Below are positions 47,888 through 55,845 of a stretch of 64,000 bases of DNA, piece by piece (position 1 is the stretch's first letter; the number at the start of each line of letters is the position of its first letter). The notes beneath the pieces were generated by a model. That model did no database searches, was not told the origin of the DNA, and worked only from the letters and a program-made list of their open reading frames with translations. The DNA comes from Candidatus Pelagibacter communis (GTDB lineage Bacteria; Pseudomonadota; Alphaproteobacteria; Pelagibacterales; Pelagibacteraceae): the NCBI RefSeq assembly GCF_001180165.1, contig NZ_CVSQ01000051.1, positions 1-64,000 on the forward strand. The letters run 5' to 3'. The position numbers and the translations under genes are program-made.

Positions 47888-48828
47888 TGACAATTGATAC
47901 AAAATTTATTGATCAATTTATAAATGTTACCTCAAAAGCTGCTTTAGCATCTTCATATTTAGTTGGAAAAAAAGATAAAATTGCTGCTGATAAAGCTGCT
48001 GTAGATTCCATGAGAAGTGAATTGAATAAAATAAATATTCAAGGTGAGATAGTAATAGGTGAGGGTGAATTAGATGAAGCACCAATGTTATATATTGGAG
48101 AAAAACTTGGTACAAATAATGGACCTGAATTTGATATAGCTGTGGATCCTTTGGAGGGAACCAATTTTGCAGCTAACAACTTACCTGGTGCATTATCAGT
48201 GATCGCTATCTCTGAAAAAAATAATTTATTTAAGGCCCCTGAAACCTATATGGAAAAAATTTCAGCTAGGGTTAGTGAAAAAAACGTTATTGATTTAGAT
48301 TTTACTGTAAAGCAAAATATTTATAATTTAAGTGATTATTTAAATAAGAGTCCAGAAAATTTAACCGCATGTATTTTGGACAGACCAAGGCATAAAGAAA
48401 TTATAGATGAGTTAAACAAATTAAAAGTAAATCTAAAATTAATTACTGACGGTGATGTTTCAGGGGCTTTACTGGTCACCGAAGAAAAATATAATGTTGA
48501 TATTTTTTTAGGCACTGGAGGTGGTCCAGAAGGTGTTCTTGCTGCAGCTGCTTTGGACGCATTTAATTGTAATTTTCAAGGTAGGTTTTTGTTTAAAACA
48601 GAAAAGGATAAAGCAAGAGCAAAAAAAATGGGGATAAATGATTTAAGAAAAAAATATGAATTAAATGAAATTGTCACAGGCGATTCTATATTTTGTGCGA
48701 CTGGGATTACTTCAGGCGATTTAGTAGCAGGCATCGAAATACAAGGTAATGATTTCTTTTCAGAGACATTGGTAACTCATAAATCGTCAGGTCTTAAAAA
48801 GGTAATAAAACTAAAACAAAATTTATAA
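47887..48828 (+). CDS. glpX: Class II fructose-1,6-bisphosphatase
   Basis: Gluconeogenic phosphatase of the GlpX family, 313 residues. Metal and substrate motifs are GEGELDEAPMLYIGE (about 58-72), DIAVDPLEGT (about 83-92), ITDGDVSGAL and GTGGGPEGVLAAAAL. It overlaps the SbmA-like gene by one base (TAATG). Confidence 0.94.
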   Translation: MTIDTKFIDQFINVTSKAALASSYLVGKKDKIAADKAAVDSMRSELNKINIQGEIVIGEGELDEAPMLYIGEKLGTNNGPEFDIAVDPLEGTNFAANNLPGALSVIAISEKNNLFKAPETYMEKISARVSEKNVIDLDFTVKQNIYNLSDYLNKSPENLTACILDRPRHKEIIDELNKLKVNLKLITDGDVSGALLVTEEKYNVDIFLGTGGGPEGVLAAAALDAFNCNFQGRFLFKTEKDKARAKKMGINDLRKKYELNEIVTGDSIFCATGITSGDLVAGIEIQGNDFFSETLVTHKSSGLKKVIKLKQNL

Positions 48829-48875
48829 TCATAAGCTTGATTAATTGAAGAATTTACAATAAAAAGCAGCAATTC

Positions 48876-48950
48876 GGTCCCTTCGTCTATCGGTTAGGAC
48901 ACGTGGTTTTCATCCTCGAAAGAGGGGTTCGATTCCCCTAGGGACCGCCA
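48876..48950 (+). tRNA. tRNA-Glu (anticodon TTC)
   Basis: A 75-base cloverleaf: acceptor GGTCCCT/AGGGACC, D arm GTCT/GGAC, anticodon stem CGTGG/CCTCG with loop TTTTCAT, T arm AGGGG/CCCCT and encoded CCA. The middle pair of the anticodon stem is T-T, an unusual mismatch. The accessory genes that follow begin directly after it. Confidence 0.97.
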
Positions 48951-48968
48951 AAAATTAGATAACCTCTG

Positions 48969-49229
48969 ATGGTTTATTACGTATATTTCATTAAAACTTT
49001 AGATGGATATCCAGTTAAAACATACGTTGGATATACTAATAATTTAAATAAAAGATTAGAAAAACATAATTCAAATTTAGGTGCCAAGTCTACCAAAGGG
49101 TATAAATGGGAATTTGTTTACAAAAAAAAATTTTATTCTAAATCTAAAGCACTTTCGTTTGAATATAAGCTAAAAAAAGATAGAAAAGAAAGATTGAGAT
49201 TATTATATGAATTTAAAAAAAAATCTTAA
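48969..49229 (+). CDS. GIY-YIG domain endonuclease family protein
   Basis: An 86-residue stand-alone GIY-YIG domain (UPF0213/YhbQ-like). The paired motifs are YYVYFIKT (3-10) and TYVGYTNNLNKRLEKHN (about 19-35, with the catalytic arginine), and a glutamate in LSFEYKLKK (about 66). Likely a DNA nuclease of unknown target. It begins 18 bases after tRNA-Glu and overlaps the glycosyltransferase by 23 bases. Confidence 0.88.
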   Translation: MVYYVYFIKTLDGYPVKTYVGYTNNLNKRLEKHNSNLGAKSTKGYKWEFVYKKKFYSKSKALSFEYKLKKDRKERLRLLYEFKKKS

Positions 49230-51324
49230 TATAGCAACTATCTTGCCATATAAAGAAAATTATACATTTGGTAAAGCATCAGCTGCTTCATTGTGGGTTT
49301 CTGAATTTTTCAAAAAATCAAAATATAAAAAAAATAATATTATTTATGGTCATACAAAATCAAAAGATTATTTAAGCAAAAATTATAAAAATATAAATTT
49401 AAAAAATTTAAAATCAAAATTAAAAAGTACTACCAACGAATATGCAGAAAAACTAATAAAAGAAATTAATAATAATAATTTTGATATTGTAGAAATTCAT
49501 AATAGACCACAATTATTATTTAAATTAATAAATAAAGTTCAAAGTAAATTTATTTTTTATTTTCATAACGATCCTTTATCAATGAAGGGATCCAAATCAG
49601 TTAATGAAAGATTAAAAATACTAAAGGAAGTTGAAAAAATAATATTTGTCAGTGAATGGGTTAGGGAAAGATTTTTTTTAGATATAGATCAAAAATTACA
49701 AACTAAAACTGAAGTAGTTTATCCAAGTGTAAATAAACAAAAAAAAATAAAGAAAGAAAAAAATATAATTTTTGTAGGAAGATTAAATTATTCCAAGGGA
49801 TATGACATCTTTAAAGATGCTATAATAAAAATACTTAACAAATTTCCTAAATGGAAAGCTTATTCATTAGGTGATGAAGATAGAAGAAATATTTATATTA
49901 ATCACCCAAATCATAAAGAGTTAGGATTTGTTAATCATAAAAAAACATTAAATATATTAAATAGATCAGAAATAGCAGTAGTACCATCAAGATGGGAAGA
50001 GCCATTTGGAAGAACCTCATTAGAAGCGACATCAAGAGGATGTGCTACGATTATAAGTAATAGGGGTGGATTAAGAGAAACTACTAACTCAGCCATTATT
50101 TTAAAAAAACTAGACTCAAATGAACTTTTCTTAGAGATTAAAAAATTAATAACAAACAACAAAAAAAGAAAACATATACAATCTTTAAGTAGAAAAAATA
50201 TTATACATTTAATAAATGCAAATACAAAAATAATAGATCAAATACGTGAAAGCTGTGTCCCTTTTTTTAATATTAATTTCAATAAGAAAAAATTAAAAAT
50301 AATAAATTTATATAATCAAGGACAGAAACTTAATCATAGATTATATAATATTTCTTTAGGTAAAAAATTTACTAATGGCTTTGTAAGAAATGGTCATGAT
50401 GTTCTAGAAATTAGTGATAGAGATTTCTTAAGGAATAATAAGTCTTTTAGTTTAATTCCTAATAAAAATAATTTTCAAAAATACTTGATTGATACTTTCA
50501 AGAATTATAATCCAGATATTGTTTTTTTTGGACATAGTAAAAATATAGAACTTAATACCTTAGATGATTTTAAAACTATTAATAAAAATCTCATCTTGTC
50601 ACAATGGAACGAAGATCCAGTGATGCAAAGTCTTAATTATTCAAAACAAAATATTTCAAATATTAAAATGTATTCAGATTTTGTAGATCATAACTTCATT
50701 ACAACAGATCCCTCAATTTTAGATAAAACTATTAACACAAGTAATTTTAATTTTTTCTTTGTACCTGTAGATAAAAATATTGAAAGCTTTGAAGTTTATC
50801 AAATGAAACCAAAAAAAGATTTATTTTATGCGATGAGTCACGGTGTAAATAGAGCAACTCTTAAAGAAGGTAGTGAAGATGACAGAATTAATTTTTTGAA
50901 TAAATTAGTAAATAAAATTCCTAATATAAAATATGATTTTTACGGATTTGCTAACAAGCAACCAATTTGGGGCAATGATTTCAACAATTCATTAATTAAT
51001 TCAAAAATGGGTCTTAACTTAAGCAGAGGTAAACCTACAAAGTATTACTCTAGTAACAGAATTGCTTCCATAATGGGAAATGGTTTGCTTACATTTATTG
51101 ATGAAAAAGTTCAAATGAATGATTTTTTTAGTAAAAATGAAATTGTTTTTTATAAAAATATAAATGATTTAGCTGATAAAATTAAATTTTATTCTAAAAA
51201 TGATAAAATAAGAATTAAAATTGCTCGAAATGGTAAAAAAAAATATTTCAAACTTTTCAATGAAACTAAAATTACAAAATATTTTTTAGATATATCTTTA
51301 GGTAATAAAAGTTCCTTATTTTAA
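49207..51324 (+). CDS. Two-domain glycosyltransferase (GT4-type plus CgeB-like)
   Basis: A large 705-residue protein built from two glycosyltransferase-like modules. Residues 1-365 are a GT-B enzyme with IIFVGRLNYSKGYDIF (about 187-202) and the nucleotide-sugar motif PSRWEEPFGRTSLEA (about 259-273). Residues 370-700 resemble the CgeB/YkvP-type glycosyl_transf_1_2 domain (NLSRGKPTKYYSSNRIASIMGNGL and a KNINDLADKI segment). The product probably decorates surface glycan. It is followed by a methyltransferase, and the codons are very Lys/Asn/Ile-rich even for this window. Confidence 0.8.
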   Translation: MNLKKNLNIATILPYKENYTFGKASAASLWVSEFFKKSKYKKNNIIYGHTKSKDYLSKNYKNINLKNLKSKLKSTTNEYAEKLIKEINNNNFDIVEIHNRPQLLFKLINKVQSKFIFYFHNDPLSMKGSKSVNERLKILKEVEKIIFVSEWVRERFFLDIDQKLQTKTEVVYPSVNKQKKIKKEKNIIFVGRLNYSKGYDIFKDAIIKILNKFPKWKAYSLGDEDRRNIYINHPNHKELGFVNHKKTLNILNRSEIAVVPSRWEEPFGRTSLEATSRGCATIISNRGGLRETTNSAIILKKLDSNELFLEIKKLITNNKKRKHIQSLSRKNIIHLINANTKIIDQIRESCVPFFNINFNKKKLKIINLYNQGQKLNHRLYNISLGKKFTNGFVRNGHDVLEISDRDFLRNNKSFSLIPNKNNFQKYLIDTFKNYNPDIVFFGHSKNIELNTLDDFKTINKNLILSQWNEDPVMQSLNYSKQNISNIKMYSDFVDHNFITTDPSILDKTINTSNFNFFFVPVDKNIESFEVYQMKPKKDLFYAMSHGVNRATLKEGSEDDRINFLNKLVNKIPNIKYDFYGFANKQPIWGNDFNNSLINSKMGLNLSRGKPTKYYSSNRIASIMGNGLLTFIDEKVQMNDFFSKNEIVFYKNINDLADKIKFYSKNDKIRIKIARNGKKKYFKLFNETKITKYFLDISLGNKSSLF

Positions 51325-51327
51325 TTA

Positions 51328-52032
51328 ATGACTAAATTTTTTAAAAATTTATATCGTTTAATGCTAATTGGAACTCCTTTATTTATTATATTCAATTATA
51401 TTAGGAATTTTTTACCCAACTTTAAAACCAAAAAAAAATCAAAAAAAATAGAAAATAGAATTTATAATCAATTTCATAGTATAAATTCTAATGAAAAATG
51501 GTTTTGTAATAATTTAAATTTTTTGTCTACCAATTTCAAAAATATTCAAAATGTAAAAACTATGCTTGAAATTGGCTCTTACGAAGGAAGAAGTGCAATT
51601 TTTTTTCTTAAAAATTTTTCTAATAGCAATTTAACTTGTGTTGATACTTGGTCTGGAAGTGATGAGCATACTAGTGTTAATTTTAAATTAATAGAAAAAA
51701 ACTTTGATTTGAATACATCGTTTTATCAATCTAATAATCTTTTAAGAAAATACAAAATGACATCTAATGATTTTTTTAAACAAAATGATAAATATTTTGA
51801 TTTAATATATGTTGATGGAGATCATTCTTCTGATCAGGTCAAAATTGATTTAATTAATGCCTGGAATGTTTTAAAAAATGGAGGTTTTTTAGTATTGGAT
51901 GATTATATGTGGTGGTATTACAAAGATTATAAAAAAAATCCATCAACTCCAATAAACAATTTTATTAAAAAAAATATTTTAAATATTTCAAATTTAACCG
52001 TTTGGCATCAAGTAATAATTCAAAAAGCTTAA
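51328..52032 (+). CDS. Class I SAM-dependent methyltransferase (Methyltransf_24 type)
   Basis: A 234-residue protein with an N-terminal membrane-like segment (about 10-28) and a methyltransferase core: MLEIGSYEGRSAIFF (about 78-92, motif I), TCVDTWSGSDEH, FDLIYVDGDHSSDQV and NGGFLVLDDYMW. This subgroup usually accompanies glycan genes, as here. It ends exactly where the convergent recombinase gene ends (no spacer). Confidence 0.8.
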   Translation: MTKFFKNLYRLMLIGTPLFIIFNYIRNFLPNFKTKKKSKKIENRIYNQFHSINSNEKWFCNNLNFLSTNFKNIQNVKTMLEIGSYEGRSAIFFLKNFSNSNLTCVDTWSGSDEHTSVNFKLIEKNFDLNTSFYQSNNLLRKYKMTSNDFFKQNDKYFDLIYVDGDHSSDQVKIDLINAWNVLKNGGFLVLDDYMWWYYKDYKKNPSTPINNFIKKNILNISNLTVWHQVIIQKA

Positions 52033-52986
52033 TTATAATTTTACTTTATTTAAAGCATTATTTTTAAATAGATTAGCTTCTTTAATATATCTTCTAACCA
52101 TTTGTGTTGTTTTATGTCCCGTCATAGCCATTATGCTTCTTTCATCTGCTCCTGACTCAGCTGCTACTGTTGCGAACCCCGATCTTAAGCTATGACCTGC
52201 AAAATTTTCATTTTCTATTCCAGCTAAATTTAAATACTTTTTCATCAACAAAACTACAGATTGGTCAGATAATCTTTTATCAGTCAAAATCGATCCTTTT
52301 GAAAATCTTCTAAAGATAGGTCCAGATTTGATTTTAGTAATAGCTAGCCACCTTTTAAGATTCACTATTGGGCAATATATTTCATTAGAAAAGTAGGGCA
52401 GACCTTTTATCATTCCTTCGCCAAATTGATCTGTTTTTGATCTTTTAATAGTGATTTTGAGCCCTTCAGGAACAAATTCTAAATCCTCATGATCAATTGA
52501 AATCAGTTCTGTTCTTCTAAAGCCGCCTCCAAAGCCAATTAAGATTATTGATTTGTCTCTAAGTTTTTTTATTTCCTCAGTTTTTTGATCATTTATTACA
52601 TTAATAATTGATTTTAAATAATTGATTAATAACGGTTTTTTACCTTTTTGAATACTTCCTTTCACTCTTCTTATTCCCATTAAATTTTCAACTATGATTG
52701 GATGTTTGGTATCTAGATAATGCCCTTTAAGCTTATGTACCATGCTGATTGATACTAATCTTCGTCTTAAAGTGCTTATTTTTGAATTTTTAGAGAGATG
52801 GGTTAGGTATAAGGAAACTACTTTTGGCTCTGTTGGTAATACATTCAATCCATGCTTTGTACAAAAAGCCCCAAAGTCTTTAAAGTCAGATTTATAAGCT
52901 CTTAAAGTATTGTTAGCCTTTGAACTTTTCAGATTATTTAAAGTTGCCTCATGTAGCGATTTTAGGTCTGTTGTTAGCTCATTCAT
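52033..52986 (-). CDS. Tyrosine recombinase (phage integrase family)
   Basis: A 317-residue site-specific recombinase. The N-terminal SAM-like core-binding domain (about 8-100, ANNTLRAYKSDFKDFGAFC) is followed by a catalytic domain with R in GFGGGFRRTELIS (about 155-167), K in KITIKRSKTD, HSLRSGFA (about 271-278), GHKT (about 292) and the nucleophile tyrosine in MVRRYIKEA. All catalytic residues are present. No phage genes, excisionase or second recombinase are seen, and a 15-bp inverted repeat sits immediately before its start codon. Confidence 0.92.
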   Translation of the reverse strand: MNELTTDLKSLHEATLNNLKSSKANNTLRAYKSDFKDFGAFCTKHGLNVLPTEPKVVSLYLTHLSKNSKISTLRRRLVSISMVHKLKGHYLDTKHPIIVENLMGIRRVKGSIQKGKKPLLINYLKSIINVINDQKTEEIKKLRDKSIILIGFGGGFRRTELISIDHEDLEFVPEGLKITIKRSKTDQFGEGMIKGLPYFSNEIYCPIVNLKRWLAITKIKSGPIFRRFSKGSILTDKRLSDQSVVLLMKKYLNLAGIENENFAGHSLRSGFATVAAESGADERSIMAMTGHKTTQMVRRYIKEANLFKNNALNKVKL

Positions 52987-52988
52987 AT

Positions 52989-53025
52989 TATTACTATTGA
53001 TAACAATTAATTATCATTAGTAATA
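52989..53025. repeat. Lox-like 15-7-15 inverted repeat before the recombinase
   Basis: Arms 52989-53003 (TATTACTATTGATAA) and 53011-53025 (TTATCATTAGTAATA) are inverted repeats matching at 14 of 15 positions around a seven-base spacer. It begins two bases upstream of the recombinase start codon. The geometry resembles tyrosine-recombinase core sites; an operator or a translation-blocking mRNA hairpin are equally possible. Confidence 0.6.
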
Positions 53026-53121
53026 TAACAAGAGTTTTCTAATGTCAAATAAAATAATTAGTCATTTTTAGGGACAATTAATGATATTGCGAGCTCAATA
53101 ATGATGAAATATAACTTATAG

Positions 53122-53292
53122 ATGGGAATAGACGGAATAATTGAACCGATATATTTCTTAATAACATCTTTTGGTTTTGCAATATTAAGCTTTATTAATT
53201 ATAGAAAATACGGAAAAACTCTTGAAACTATTTATCTTTCAATTTTAACTGTTTTCTTTATTGTTTGTTTCATTATTTTAAATTTTTATTGA
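53122..53292 (+). CDS. Small two-helix membrane protein coupled to the MGMT-like gene
   Basis: A 56-residue protein with two hydrophobic segments (about 9-26 and 36-55) separated by a basic loop (NYRKYGKT). I recognise no family. Its TGA overlaps the next ATG (TGATG at 53290-53294), so the pair are likely co-translated, which supports both this frame and the start chosen for the downstream gene. It is divergent from the recombinase, 135 bases away. Confidence 0.6.
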   Translation: MGIDGIIEPIYFLITSFGFAILSFINYRKYGKTLETIYLSILTVFFIVCFIILNFY

Positions 53293-53561
53293 TGAAAGGT
53301 ACTAAATTTCAATTAAAAGTCTGGAATTACCTTAAAACTATACCAAAAGGCACTGTTAAAACCTATAAACAGGTAGCAATAGCTATAAAAAGACCTAAAT
53401 CAGCGCGTGCTGTAGCTAATGCATGTGGAAAAAACCCTTATGCCCCCAAAATACCCTGTCACAGAGTAATTCGGTCCGATGGAGGCCTTGGTGGATACTC
53501 AGGGAGAGGTGGAATTAAAACAAAACTGCGTTTATTGAGATCCGAAAAAGTTGATATTTAG
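53292..53561 (+). CDS. MGMT/ATL-type DNA-repair domain protein
   Basis: An 89-residue protein equal to the C-terminal DNA-binding domain of O6-alkylguanine-DNA alkyltransferases. It shows FQLKVWNYLKTIPKGTVKTY (about 5-24, family start), the arginine-finger region RAVANACGKNP (about 42-52) and the active-site IPCHRV (about 57-62) with the acceptor cysteine kept, followed by GGLGGYSGR. Non-catalytic ATL proteins have Trp or Ala instead of Cys, so alkyl transfer is possible here. The ATG at 53292 is preferred over one at 53265 because of the TGATG coupling. Confidence 0.88.
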   Translation: MKGTKFQLKVWNYLKTIPKGTVKTYKQVAIAIKRPKSARAVANACGKNPYAPKIPCHRVIRSDGGLGGYSGRGGIKTKLRLLRSEKVDI

Positions 53562-53564
53562 TGG

Positions 53565-53593
53565 CTTTTTTGGCCTATTTTATGGTCAAAAAG
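53565..53593 (+). terminator. Hairpin after the MGMT-like gene
   Basis: Arms CTTTTTTGGCC (53565-53575) and GGTCAAAAAG (53584-53593) pair with one G-U and one bulged T, around an eight-base loop. It starts three bases past the stop. The A/T half of the stem replaces a separate T-run, so it may end transcripts on either strand. Confidence 0.5.
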
Positions 53594-53751
53594 ACTAGTA
53601 AAATCAACGTTTTTTTGATATTTGAGCTTATTTAAACATAAATTGTAATATACACCCTTCAGTTGCACTATATATCGAGATATAACAAAATAAAGCACCT
53701 CTATGGCCGTTTAAAACATATATTCTATAACTGCATTGCTCTACTTTTTAA

Positions 53752-53786
53752 TGATACCAAGGCTAAATTTAGTATCAATTTTTATA
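53752..53786 (+). terminator. Weak stem followed by a T-run
   Basis: TGATAC (53752-53757) and GTATCA (53772-53777) form a 6-bp stem with a 14-base loop, followed by ATTTTTATA. No gene ends just upstream, so if functional it may end an untranslated or small RNA transcript. Confidence 0.3.
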
Positions 53787-53843
53787 GAATTTTTAAAAAT
53801 TTTTGTTCCCCTACCCACTTATTAAAATAAGAATTTTGAATTT

Positions 53844-53883
53844 AGTGTTTAATTAGCTAATAAAACCATTGGCATTAAACACT
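53844..53883. repeat. Perfect 10-bp inverted repeat in the non-coding region
   Basis: AGTGTTTAAT (53844-53853) and ATTAAACACT (53874-53883) are exact reverse complements separated by 20 bases. They could form a long-looped hairpin or a DNA-binding site. No flanking gene explains it. Confidence 0.5.
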
Positions 53884-54077
53884 TTTAAGTATTTTGTTTT
53901 ATTTTCTTTATTAATATTGCTATTTATGTCTTTATCTATTTAAGATAATAGTAATTTATTTGATAATTTGTATTAATTTATATATATATTATATATAATA
54001 AAATATATAATAATTACAATAGTTTAATTAACTATATTAATGTATTACATTATATATTAGTAACTATTTATTTACTA

Positions 54078-54929
54078 TTAATTGGAACGATTAATCAAAA
54101 ATTCTCTTCTAGAAATATATAGACCACTGAGAACAATGATAAATAAACCTAAATAAGTCCAGTTATCTGGTAGTTCATGAAAGAAATAATAACTAATTAG
54201 TATATTAGTAATTATCTCTGTATAGCCCAAAGGAGCTAATTTAGAAGCATCAGCGTATTTGAGTGATAATATGAGAAAAAGATGCGCTACAGAGGCTATA
54301 AGACCGATTAAAGCCATTAAAATCCACTGATTTGACGTAGGATTAACCCAAACTGAGGGCATAAATAGGCTAATTATAATGGTTCCTATTAAACCCGATA
54401 GTAAAAGGGTTAAAAGAGGATTGTCAGAGGTACTGAGCTTCCTCGTGATAATAAGATAAAAACCATAGCAAATTCCATTACCTAAAGCAGCCATGGTAGC
54501 TAAATTAAGTTCTATAAAGCCAGGTCTGATTACAATTAAAGTTCCAATAAATCCTAATGATACAGCAGTCCATCTCTTCACCCCTACTTTCTCATTTAAA
54601 AAAAATGGAGATAAGGCTGTAACACAAATTGGAGCAACAAAAGCTAAGGTCAAGGCTTTAGGAAGTGAAATTTCCGATATTGCATAAAAGAATAAATAAG
54701 TAGAAAAAACAAAAATTAATCCTCTAATTAATTGAAGGGCTGGTTTTTTTGTCCAAACTAATGAATGCCTATAAAAAATAAGCATTAGGGATAATGTAAA
54801 GACTACAGTAAAAAAATATCTTGCCCACGTTATCTGCAAAACATCCATAGATGAGCTTAAATATTTAGCAAAAGCATCCATTACAGGAACAATCATCCAA
54901 GCAGATGCATTTAAAATTATAGCCTTCAT
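54078..54929 (-). CDS. EamA/DMT-family transporter
   Basis: A 283-residue membrane protein with ten helices in two EamA repeats (about 1-130 and 140-280). The first repeat ends LRFVAPICVTALSPFFLNEKV-like and the second in GYTEIITNILISYYFFHELP. Substrate is unknown; relatives export small metabolites. It follows the AEC-family gene by 16 bases on the same strand and is probably in the hom operon. Confidence 0.87.
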   Translation of the reverse strand: MKAIILNASAWMIVPVMDAFAKYLSSSMDVLQITWARYFFTVVFTLSLMLIFYRHSLVWTKKPALQLIRGLIFVFSTYLFFYAISEISLPKALTLAFVAPICVTALSPFFLNEKVGVKRWTAVSLGFIGTLIVIRPGFIELNLATMAALGNGICYGFYLIITRKLSTSDNPLLTLLLSGLIGTIIISLFMPSVWVNPTSNQWILMALIGLIASVAHLFLILSLKYADASKLAPLGYTEIITNILISYYFFHELPDNWTYLGLFIIVLSGLYISRREFLINRSN

Positions 54930-54945
54930 AAAAGAAGGATATCTC

Positions 54946-55845
54946 TTAATAGAAGTATTTTAAAGCAAAGAATAATGTAATCGGAATAGTGAATAAGGAC
55001 ATGATTGTAGATACTACAATTGTGCTAGATATATTATCTACAATTTCTTTAGGAGAATACATGTGTGCAATCAAATAACATAAAATTGCACTAGGCATAC
55101 AAGACTGAATTAACAGAACACCGGCTGGTATACCAGATAAATTAAAAAATTTTATAACAGCAAATCCTATAATAGGACCTAATATTACTCTTCCAAAAGA
55201 AGTTATTAATGCATCTTTAAAAGAAAATACTTTCATTTGTGTAAGAGCAACACCTAGCGACATAAGGATCATTACAATCATTCCATAAGCTAAAAGCATT
55301 ACAGTATTTAATACAAATTGAGGAAATGGAATTTCAAAATACAAAAAGAGTACTGTTATTAAAATTGCGTAAAATGATGGACTTTTTAATATTGTTTTAA
55401 AATCAAAGGCCCTTTTTGCTAAAAAAATATTTAAAGTAAAGTGGAGTAAAACAATAAGAGATGAAATTGCAGCTGCTATACCCATTCCTAATTCACCATA
55501 GGCAAACAAACAAATCGGAATACCCATATTTCCAGTATTCGGCAAGATAAAAGTTGGTAATTCACGAATATAATCTTTCTTCATAAGAACAAGAAAAATC
55601 AAACCTATAATCCCAAATAATGTTAATAAGATAATTGCGTAACCAAAATATTCACTAAATAATTCAAAAGTTACTCCACCAGCAGTAATAGCAAAAATAA
55701 CGAGTGCTGGAGTTCCAAAATTACCAGCGTATGTAGTTATAAATGATGTATCAAAATCTGGATTTTTTTTACCCAAATGATATCCAAGACCTACTATTAG
55801 GAATACTGGAAATAAAACTTCAAAAAGTTTTAAATAAATTTCCAT
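54946..55845 (-). CDS. AEC-family (auxin efflux carrier-like) transporter
   Basis: A 299-residue protein of about ten helices in two inverted five-helix halves. Typical segments are LPNTGNMGIPICLFAYGE (about 101-118) and PSAILCYLIAHMY with SSTIVVSTIMSL near the end. The family moves organic anions such as malate or auxin. It begins on the stop of hom (one-base overlap), so it is co-expressed with it; an amino-acid-related substrate would fit but is not shown. Confidence 0.87.
   Translation of the reverse strand: MEIYLKLFEVLFPVFLIVGLGYHLGKKNPDFDTSFITTYAGNFGTPALVIFAITAGGVTFELFSEYFGYAIILLTLFGIIGLIFLVLMKKDYIRELPTFILPNTGNMGIPICLFAYGELGMGIAAAISSLIVLLHFTLNIFLAKRAFDFKTILKSPSFYAILITVLFLYFEIPFPQFVLNTVMLLAYGMIVMILMSLGVALTQMKVFSFKDALITSFGRVILGPIIGFAVIKFFNLSGIPAGVLLIQSCMPSAILCYLIAHMYSPKEIVDNISSTIVVSTIMSLFTIPITLFFALKYFY

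Larger units (their letters stand above)
53562..54077. other. 516-base non-coding region with several inverted repeats
   Basis: The longest gene-free stretch. It holds a hairpin after the MGMT gene (53565-53593), a 6-bp stem followed by a T-run (53752-53785), a perfect 10-bp inverted repeat AGTGTTTAAT / ATTAAACACT (53844-53883) and, from about 53970, over 100 bases of almost pure A/T ending at the DMT gene stop. No ORF, tRNA or recognisable RNA family was seen. Confidence 0.6.

Noticed and set aside
48933-53813. TTCCCCTA shared by the tRNA-Glu 3' end and 53806-53813 as an att pair
   Set aside because: Only eight bases match, far shorter than typical 15-50 base att repeats, and flanks do not agree.
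53970-54077. A/T-only block as a replication origin
   Set aside because: No DnaA boxes, no origin-linked genes (dnaA, hemE, parAB) nearby; the block alone is not evidence.
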